The notes under the pieces are model-generated. The model was not told the origin of the DNA and did not search any database. It saw only the letters and a list, made by a program, of their open reading frames with translations. From Thermococcus sp. (GTDB lineage Archaea > Methanobacteriota_B > Thermococci > Thermococcales > Thermococcaceae), in contig NZ_JALUFF010000064.1 in assembly GCF_027052235.1 (NCBI RefSeq), forward strand, positions 17,629 to 81,628: a stretch of 64,000 bases of DNA, given 5' to 3'. The first letter of the stretch is position 1. Every line of letters begins with the position of its first letter. The position numbers were made by a program, and so were the translations under genes. Below are positions 58,801 through 64,000 of this stretch, one piece after another.

Positions 58801-59685
58801 TCAGGTCTTCTTCCCCTCGAAGAACCTCTCCACGAGCTCAAGCTTTGGCATCCTCTTCCAGAGGGGGGTTTTGTCCCTCCTGTATGCAGGAACCATCTCC
58901 TCGAAGGACGGCTTCTCGTTGATGTAGAACACCCCGAGCGGGAGCGGGTCGCTCTCCAAAGCGCGCCTGAAGGCTGTCTCCCTGTCATAGGGATCGTGAT
59001 CTTCCATCCAGTAGGTGTGCTCCCTGTACCAGGCGTAGGTGTTCACCTTGTTGAAGCTCACACACGGGTGAAGGATGTCCACTATCGCGAGGCCTTTATG
59101 CCTTATAGCGCGCTTTATTATCTCGACGCTCTCCTTGAAGTAGCCCATAAAGGTTCTGGCAACGAAGGAAGCATCCATAGCCACCGCGAGTGCCACCGGG
59201 TTGAAGGGCTCTTCAAGCACTCCCCACGGCTGTGTTGGCGTCTTAACTCCCTTCATCGTCGTCGGGGACGCCTGTCCCTTGGTGAGGCCATATATTTGGT
59301 TGTCGTGGATTAGGACGGTTATGTCGGGGTTCCTCCTTATCGCATGAAGAAGGTGGTTCCCGCCCTCGGCGTACATATCCCCATCTCCACCTTCCGCTAT
59401 TACCGTCAGTTCAGGGTTTGCCGCCTTGACCCCGGTAGCTATCGGTATCGCCCTTCCGTGGAGTGTGTGGTAGCCGTTGGCGTTGAGGTAGTGGGGCATC
59501 TTCGCGGCCTGGCCAATTCCGCTGATTATCGCGACTTCGCTCGGCTTTAACCCGAGCTCGGCTAGAGCGGATATGAGTATGTTCCTTATGCCGAAGTTAC
59601 CGCAACCTGGGCACCAGGCGATGTCCTTACTACCGGGCCTCTTCGGCTCAAAAAGCTCCCTTCCCGTGGGAAGCTGGACGTTCAT
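58801..59685 (-). CDS. korB: 2-oxoacid:ferredoxin oxidoreductase, beta subunit
   Basis: This 294-residue subunit binds thiamine diphosphate through [12 protein letters not shown]...[13 protein letters not shown]. It holds an Fe-S cluster via CPGCGNFG and HPCVSFN. With the alpha subunit it converts 2-oxoacids and CoA to acyl-CoA, CO2 and reduced ferredoxin. It overlaps the alpha gene by 4 bp, so the two are coupled. The two-subunit form (beta plus fused gamma-alpha) is distinct from the four-subunit POR/VOR. 2-Oxoglutarate is the likely but unproven substrate. Confidence 0.9.
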   Translation of the reverse strand: MNVQLPTGRELFEPKRPGSKDIAWCPGCGNFGIRNILISALAELGLKPSEVAIISGIGQAAKMPHYLNANGYHTLHGRAIPIATGVKAANPELTVIAEGGDGDMYAEGGNHLLHAIRRNPDITVLIHDNQIYGLTKGQASPTTMKGVKTPTQPWGVLEEPFNPVALAVAMDASFVARTFMGYFKESVEIIKRAIRHKGLAIVDILHPCVSFNKVNTYAWYREHTYWMEDHDPYDRETAFRRALESDPLPLGVFYINEKPSFEEMVPAYRRDKTPLWKRMPKLELVERFFEGKKT

Positions 59686-61394
59686 TCTACCACCTCCTTG
59701 AGGGCATCCAAAACCTCTTCAACCGAGAATGGCCTCCCGTCGTACTTCAGAACCCTGTGATCTGCCTTAACGCCGAGTTCCTTCCACAGCAAATCCGCGA
59801 ACTGGCCGGTGACGTTGTTCTCCACCACTATCACCTTCTTCCCTTCGAAGAACTTCTTCGTCTCTGGATTGAGCGGGTAGACCCAGCTGAAGTGAAGATG
59901 TGCCACTTTCTCGCTCCCGAGCTTTTCAAGTGCCTCTTCAACGACGTGGAAGGTTGAACCCCAGCTCACCACGAGGTATTCGGCGTTCTCATTTCCGATA
60001 AGCTTTGGAAGTGGAGCGTTCCTCTTTATCGTCTCAAGCTTCTTCACTGCCCTCTTCTCCTGCATCTTTATCGTGAGCTCGGCATCCTCGGTTATGTCGC
60101 CCCACTCGTCGTGCTCGTTTCCGTTGGCTATCACGACATCCTCACCGTAGCCTGGAATAGCTCTCGGCGAGATTCCGTTCTCGGTCAGCTCGTATCTCCT
60201 ATAGCCTGCCTTCGCCTCGACTATGTAACGCTCGAACTTCACCTTGCTCACATCGGGTGCTGGAAGGTTGTAGTAGGTATCGACAAAGTACTGATCCGTG
60301 AGGATTATCACGGGCACCTGGTATTTATCAGCTAAGTTGAAGGCCTCAGCCGTAAGGTAGAAGGCCTCCTCAAGGCTTCCCGGAGCTAGAATTATCCTCG
60401 GGAAGTCGCCGTGGCCGGCGTAGAGGACGAGGTTTAAATCACCCTGCATCGTCCTCGTCGGCAAACCCGTTGCCGGCCCCGGCCTCTGGGCGAGGTGTAT
60501 CACAACTGGATTCTCGGCCATTCCGGCTAAGCTGAGCGCCTCGCTCATGAGCGCGAATCCTCCCCCAGAGGTGCTCACCATTGCCCTCGCTCCGGCGAAC
60601 CAAGCTCCTAAGGCCATGTTTATGGCAGAAATCTCGTCCTCGACCTGCTCGACCACTATCTCAAATTCTTCGGCGTGTTGAGCAGCAAAGGTGGAAACAC
60701 CCGTTGACGGGCTCATCGGGTAGAAGCTCAGGAAGTCCATGCCACCAGCTAGGGCGCCTATCCCTACCGCCTCAGTTCCCGTAAGGAGAACCTCTTCCTT
60801 AACCCTCTCGTCCCTCTGAACATCAACCGCTATAGTCCCCTCCTCGCAGAGCTTAACGCCCAGGTCGTAGCCCTTCTTAGCGGCTTCGATATTTTTTCTC
60901 ACGATGTTCTCGCCCTTGCTTCCGAAGCGCTTCCTTATGTACTCCTCAACTGCCTTAAAGTCGCCGTGGAAGAGGCCAGCTATAAGGCCTGCCGCCGTTG
61001 TGTTGATGTAGAGCTGACTGCCAGTTTCGAGGGCCATCTTCGTGAGCGGAACCTCGACGAGGTTGACCTTCTCCAGAAAGTCCTCCTCGACGTTCTCCCT
61101 CTCGCCGAGAACGACGGTGTTCTCGTTAAGTCTGTCCTTCACCCAGGTAAGAACGCCCTGCTTGAATGGAACGAGGATGTCTATCCTTTTCACGAAGGCC
61201 CTGACGCGCCTCGATGAGACCCTTATCTCGGTCGAGTTTATCCCGCCCCTGACGCGGGACATGTACTCCTTGTTTGCATAGACGTGGTAGCCGGACCTCT
61301 TGAGGGCGTGTGTCAGTATCTCCTCAACCGTCTGGATGCCCTGTCCGGCCGCTCCACCGAGGACTATCGAGACCTCGTCCCTAAACTCCACCAC
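59682..61394 (-). CDS. korA: 2-oxoacid:ferredoxin oxidoreductase, alpha (fused gamma-alpha) subunit
   Basis: This 570-residue subunit has a fused gamma domain (residues about 1-190: [33 protein letters not shown]) and an alpha domain with [16 protein letters not shown] and [20 protein letters not shown]. These are the typical substrate- and CoA-contact regions. Start GTG 61394 follows AGGAGTTGATAAC. TATA ATTATATAAG lies near 61450. Paired with korB just downstream. It supplies reduced ferredoxin and acyl-CoA in peptide and amino-acid catabolism. Confidence 0.9.
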   Translation of the reverse strand: MVEFRDEVSIVLGGAAGQGIQTVEEILTHALKRSGYHVYANKEYMSRVRGGINSTEIRVSSRRVRAFVKRIDILVPFKQGVLTWVKDRLNENTVVLGERENVEEDFLEKVNLVEVPLTKMALETGSQLYINTTAAGLIAGLFHGDFKAVEEYIRKRFGSKGENIVRKNIEAAKKGYDLGVKLCEEGTIAVDVQRDERVKEEVLLTGTEAVGIGALAGGMDFLSFYPMSPSTGVSTFAAQHAEEFEIVVEQVEDEISAINMALGAWFAGARAMVSTSGGGFALMSEALSLAGMAENPVVIHLAQRPGPATGLPTRTMQGDLNLVLYAGHGDFPRIILAPGSLEEAFYLTAEAFNLADKYQVPVIILTDQYFVDTYYNLPAPDVSKVKFERYIVEAKAGYRRYELTENGISPRAIPGYGEDVVIANGNEHDEWGDITEDAELTIKMQEKRAVKKLETIKRNAPLPKLIGNENAEYLVVSWGSTFHVVEEALEKLGSEKVAHLHFSWVYPLNPETKKFFEGKKVIVVENNVTGQFADLLWKELGVKADHRVLKYDGRPFSVEEVLDALKEVVE

Positions 61395-61542
61395 GTTATC
61401 AACTCCTGTAAGTTTTGATGTTTATCAATGGTTAGTTTGTTAAGCGACCTTATATAATTTTCCCAGCTGAGGGTATGGGTATACAATTTTGACCCAAAAG
61501 GTTAATATGTGGGAATGAGGAACTAATTTCGAGGTGGTTTTG

Positions 61543-62064
61543 ATGGAGGTTACCGAGGGTGAAGTTTTTGAGATAGCAAGGAACGCCGAGATAAAGGCGA
61601 AAGAAGCATACGAAAAGCTTGCATCGATCACGAAGAGTGACATAATAAGGAACGAGCTTCTCCTTCTAGCTAGGGAAGAGGACAAGCACCGCGAGATAAT
61701 CGAGAAGATGGCCGAACGCTTCAGGTCCGAGGGCGAGCCCAAGAAGATAGAGCTCAAGGCCATGGGTGAGTTCAGGGTCATAGCCGACAGAATGGCCGAG
61801 GCGATAAAGAAGCCCGACGTGAACCTCGACGAGATATACGAGATAGCCATGGAGGCGGAGAAGGTCAGCGAAAAGCTCTACAGGGAGCTGGCTTCCTATG
61901 CAGCCAACGAGAAGACGAGGACTCTCCTGGAGATGCTTGCCGATATGGAAGCTACCCACTACGCCATCCTGAAGAGACAGTACGACTACATCATGCGCTA
62001 CCCGGAACTCTACAAGGAGGAGTTCTACGATCAGCTCATGAAGGACATAAACTTCAACTTCTGA
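61543..62064 (+). CDS. Ferritin-like (rubrerythrin-type) protein 4
   Basis: This 173-residue protein (MEVTEGEVFEIARNAEIKAK) has the diiron bundle with RNAEIKAKEAYEKLA, REEDKHREIIE, EAEKVSEKLYRELA and DMEATHYAIL, ending QYDYIMRYPELY. It is like the proteins at 37915 and 40317, without a rubredoxin domain. ATG 61543 follows GAGGTGG. It diverges from korA across 150 bp, in which GGGTATACAATTTTGACCC (61472-61490) forms a loose inverted repeat. Confidence 0.83.
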   Translation: MEVTEGEVFEIARNAEIKAKEAYEKLASITKSDIIRNELLLLAREEDKHREIIEKMAERFRSEGEPKKIELKAMGEFRVIADRMAEAIKKPDVNLDEIYEIAMEAEKVSEKLYRELASYAANEKTRTLLEMLADMEATHYAILKRQYDYIMRYPELYKEEFYDQLMKDINFNF

Positions 62065-62080
62065 CCTTCTCTTCTCCTGT

Positions 62081-62425
62081 TTATCCCCTCAACTCGGCGT
62101 TGAGGACAATCCAGAGGACGTAGAGCAGAAAAGCTGTGGCCGTGTAGTCCACCGCTGCTCCCAGCAGAGTCCTCCCCCGGGCCTTCAGCTTGCCGGCCAA
62201 CAGCTCAGTTCCGGCGTAGGAGTGGAGGAGGAATAGGGCTAGAAGGCCCAGCCTCGTCGCCCGCCCGAGGTGGATTAGCTGAGCCCGGGAAAAGTTCATT
62301 ATTATTGAGGCTTGCCTTGCGGTCTCGCTCGTTAGGGCGTAGCCACTAACGAAGTAGAGGACAACGAAAAGGAGGAGTGGCAGGGAAGTCCACTCCACGA
62401 TTTTGAGGGCCGTTTTTGACTTCAA
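62081..62425 (-). CDS. Four-helix membrane protein (cytochrome-b-like partner of the molybdoprotein)
   Basis: This protein of about 114 residues (TTG start at 62425 behind GGAGGTGAACCC) has four hydrophobic helices. Histidines in RAQLIHLGRATRLGLLALFLLHS suggest a heme or quinone site, as in the YedZ-type membrane partner of bacterial YedY. It sits 4 bp after the molybdopterin-enzyme gene. An electron-transfer role is inferred from topology and position. Confidence 0.65.
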   Translation of the reverse strand: MKSKTALKIVEWTSLPLLLFVVLYFVSGYALTSETARQASIIMNFSRAQLIHLGRATRLGLLALFLLHSYAGTELLAGKLKARGRTLLGAAVDYTATAFLLYVLWIVLNAELRG

Positions 62426-62429
62426 GGGT

Positions 62430-63032
62430 TCACCTCCACGGGCTGGCCTCGTTCTTGATGTAGGCATCGTCTGGGTAGCCAACGCTCTCCCACCTGCCCT
62501 TGAAGTCGTAGTCAACGAGCTCTATCTTCGTGAGGTGCTTTATCCACTTGTAGCCCCACCTGCCCGGGACGACGAGCCTCGGCTCTATGGGCTTCCCGTT
62601 GAACTCGTAGGCGACTATTATGTCCTCGTCCGCAAGGACGTCCTTAACGCGAAGGTCGGTCGTGTAGCCGTCGCTCGCGTAGAGGGCGACCTTTACCGCG
62701 TTTTCCTTTACCCCTGCCCGCTGGAGGAGGTACTTAAGGGGAACCCCCACCCAGGTTCCGTTCTTTAGGGGCCTGTTTGGTGCGCTGACGCAGTAGAGAA
62801 CCGCCCGAACCCTTCGGGAGGGCATCTCCCTGAGCTCGCTCAGCGTGATGGTATAGGGTCTTTCCACAAGGCCTGTAACAGCGATCACCGGCCCGCCGGT
62901 GGTTTTTTCGTTAGTGTTCTCCTCCGGTGTTGCAGTGTTTTTTTCGGAGCTCCCTTTTCCACCGCTCCAGCCCCAGTATGTGCCAAGGGCCAAGAGGAGG
63001 AGTACGAGGAGCGCGAAGGCAAGCTTTTTCAT
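62430..63032 (-). CDS. Exported molybdopterin-dependent oxidoreductase (sulfite-oxidase fold, YedY-like)
   Basis: This 200-residue protein (MKKLAFALLVLLLLALGTYW) has an N-terminal signal anchor, a Ser/Glu/Asn-rich linker, and a small sulfite-oxidase-fold domain. Cys in LYCVSAPNR is the expected molybdenum ligand, with GVPLKYLLQRAGV, YEFNGKPIEPRLVVPGRWGYKW downstream. It lacks the Mo-Co dimerisation domain of sulfite oxidase. Probably exported and reduces or oxidises a small substrate, with electrons passed to the membrane partner. In hyperthermophiles tungsten could replace molybdenum. Confidence 0.8.
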   Translation of the reverse strand: MKKLAFALLVLLLLALGTYWGWSGGKGSSEKNTATPEENTNEKTTGGPVIAVTGLVERPYTITLSELREMPSRRVRAVLYCVSAPNRPLKNGTWVGVPLKYLLQRAGVKENAVKVALYASDGYTTDLRVKDVLADEDIIVAYEFNGKPIEPRLVVPGRWGYKWIKHLTKIELVDYDFKGRWESVGYPDDAYIKNEASPWR

Positions 63033-63036
63033 GTCA

Positions 63037-63318
63037 TCACATCCTCGATATCGAGTACAGCAGGCCAACCCCGAGCAGACCGCTGAGCGAAAGCAAGAGC
63101 AGTGGCCCGGCCACGGCCTTTCCGTAGCCCATCTCCGCCCAGTGGATGTAGAAGGCTATCGCCAGAACGCTCTGGGCCACGAAGACGAGAGCAACACCGA
63201 AGAGCCTCTTTCCGAGTTTTGTGTCCTTCATCCCGAGGTAGTTTCTGAGGAGGAGCAAAGCTAGGACAAGCTCGATGAGGACGATGAGTATGTTCACCTG
63301 CCAGTAGAGTCCTATCAT
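63037..63318 (-). CDS. Three-helix membrane protein of the molybdoprotein operon
   Basis: This 93-residue protein (MIGLYWQVNILIVLIELVLA) has three transmembrane helices and a His in FYIHWAEMG. It overlaps the regulator gene by 4 bp and ends 4 bp before the molybdoprotein start. No family recognised. Co-operonic with the oxidoreductase and may serve its membrane electron transfer. Confidence 0.6.
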   Translation of the reverse strand: MIGLYWQVNILIVLIELVLALLLLRNYLGMKDTKLGKRLFGVALVFVAQSVLAIAFYIHWAEMGYGKAVAGPLLLLSLSGLLGVGLLYSISRM

Positions 63319-63605
63319 TCTCCCTTCACCCCTATGAGTTTTTCAATTTCATCCCAGTTCTCCTCGACCTCGCGCGATGGGACGTATATGGCCCCGTAGT
63401 CGTTGCCAATTCTCTCGACGAGATCGTGCTCAAGCATGAGCTCAAGGTGGTACTTTACCGTCCTGTAGTTGAGGTTCAGCTCCTTCGCTATCCTGTGAAC
63501 GTTGCCGGGTTTGTTCCTTATGAGCTTGAGTATTCTCATCCTCGTTCCTCCGCCCTTCGAACCCATCAGTAGCCACAGAAGGGTGTTCCTGAGCTTTCTG
63601 TCCAT
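63315..63605 (-). CDS. Winged-helix (ArsR-like) transcriptional regulator
   Basis: This 96-residue protein has a winged helix (TRMRILKLIRNKPGNVHRIA, LNLNYRTVKYHLELMLEHDL, VERIGNDYGAIYVPS). The TATA TTTTTTAAGG lies about 25 bp before ATG 63605, so the mRNA is likely leaderless. It heads the four-gene operon (regulator, membrane protein, molybdoprotein, cytochrome-like protein) and probably controls it. Confidence 0.85.
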   Translation of the reverse strand: MDRKLRNTLLWLLMGSKGGGTRMRILKLIRNKPGNVHRIAKELNLNYRTVKYHLELMLEHDLVERIGNDYGAIYVPSREVEENWDEIEKLIGVKGE

Positions 63606-63644
63606 AATTGGGGGTTGGCCTTAATCCTTAAAAAATTAAAGGAA

Positions 63645-64000
63645 TCACGGGAAGTTGAAGGGGTCAACGACGAACCAGACGTTCTTGACCCCCTGCCCGT
63701 TTATATCTCCCCTCTTCGTGTCCTTGAAGAAGTAGTAGAGGGGGTAGCCCCTGAAGGTCGTCTGCTTGCTCCCGTCGTCCCTCGTTATCTCGCCGAAGTC
63801 GTTCGCTATCACCGAAGGCGCCACAGGGTTCTCGCGGTAGAAGATCGGCCACTTCTGGGCGCAGTCGCCGTAGCAGACACTCTTGTTGGCGCTGTCTTTG
63901 GCGAAGTAGTAGAGGGTCATGCCATTGTCGTCAACGAGGTAAGTCCCCACGCTGGGCTGGTAGGCTATCATGACGTCGTAGTCCCTCATAACGTACCAGA
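63645..64000 (-). CDS. Secreted-repeat protein (COG4315-type), N-terminus outside the window
   Basis: The visible 118 codons carry a repeat (VGTYLVDDNGMTLYYFAKDS, CYGDCAQKWPIF, YPLYYFFKDTKRGDI, VWFVVDPF) typical of the COG4315/PF03640 secreted repeat. The residues before the in-frame Met (WYV) match the end of a preceding repeat (WFVVDP), so the gene continues beyond the right edge. It ends 40 bp before the winged-helix gene on the same strand. Role unknown; family members are surface proteins. Confidence 0.8.
   Translation of the reverse strand, partial: WYVMRDYDVMIAYQPSVGTYLVDDNGMTLYYFAKDSANKSVCYGDCAQKWPIFYRENPVAPSVIANDFGEITRDDGSKQTTFRGYPLYYFFKDTKRGDINGQGVKNVWFVVDPFNFP

Noticed and set aside
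61429..61440. GTTTGTTAAGC near korA as a SurR site.
   Set aside because: One half-site base differs and there is no third half-site. It lies downstream of the TATA box; support is too weak to list.

Overview
The window is chromosomal DNA of a hyperthermophilic euryarchaeon of the order Thermococcales, most likely a Thermococcus. The signs are archaeal translation and transcription genes (RpoP, L37Ae, a Brix protein, TmcA, archaeal TyrRS, Trm-G10, AlaX), TATA-box promoters about 25 bp upstream of leaderless or GGTGAT-type starts, several proteins with the Thermococcales CGP-CTERM C-terminal anchor, ferredoxin-linked oxidoreductases, and a superoxide reductase/rubredoxin/rubrerythrin/NROR system. 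Genes are tightly packed and mostly GC-rich, with one AT-rich exception.

Layout. 1-3.1 kb: a ribosome/RNA polymerase operon, tRNA-Arg(TCT), a thiamine-type binding protein and two tandem NYN-domain genes. 3.1-5.6 kb: tmcA. 5.6-12.2 kb: an AT-rich island of only two divergent genes, a tRNA-guanine-transglycosylase-like protein with an archaeosine-synthase-like C-terminus and a 1525-residue Cas4-like nuclease/SF1 helicase. This is the best candidate for an undescribed system: a possible 7-deazaguanine-based DNA modification plus restriction module. 12.2-26.4 kb: acylaminoacyl peptidase, a VapBC pair, three large envelope proteins, a histone-fold protein, DUF63 and DUF257 proteins, an ASH-Ski2-type helicase, an Lrp regulator and TyrRS. 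26.5-32.2 kb: an ABC uptake cluster. 32.2-37.9 kb: DUF447, a CGP-CTERM phosphoesterase, AlaX, DUF257, Trm-G10 and GNAT proteins.

37.9-47 kb is an oxidative-stress and iron block: ferritin-like proteins, a Fur-like regulator without cysteine, a DPS-like protein, a free encapsulin-type ferritin domain without its shell, two DUF59 proteins, superoxide reductase, rubredoxin, rubrerythrin, NADH:rubredoxin oxidoreductase, then an HTH regulator, a DUF2249 protein and a DUF438/hemerythrin/PAS protein. NROR, rubredoxin and SOR/rubrerythrin form the known Thermococcales pathway for reducing superoxide and peroxide; a flavodiiron protein (FprA) at 55.7-56.9 kb adds oxygen or NO reduction. Several promoters carry inverted repeats, including two matches to the SurR consensus.

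49.5-53.1 kb is a copper block: a CopB-type ATPase, a small SHOCT membrane protein, a Met-rich exported protein and a TRASH-domain CopR regulator. Two of its promoters share a 23-bp partly palindromic element. 53.4-64 kb holds a STAND-type regulator, FprA, a broken CGP-CTERM gene, a two-subunit 2-oxoacid:ferredoxin oxidoreductase, another ferritin-like protein, and a small operon with a winged-helix regulator, a sulfite-oxidase-fold molybdoprotein and membrane partners. I see no CRISPR array, rRNA, integrase or intact insertion sequence. Three genes appear broken (20164-20547, 49271-49441, 56931-58653).
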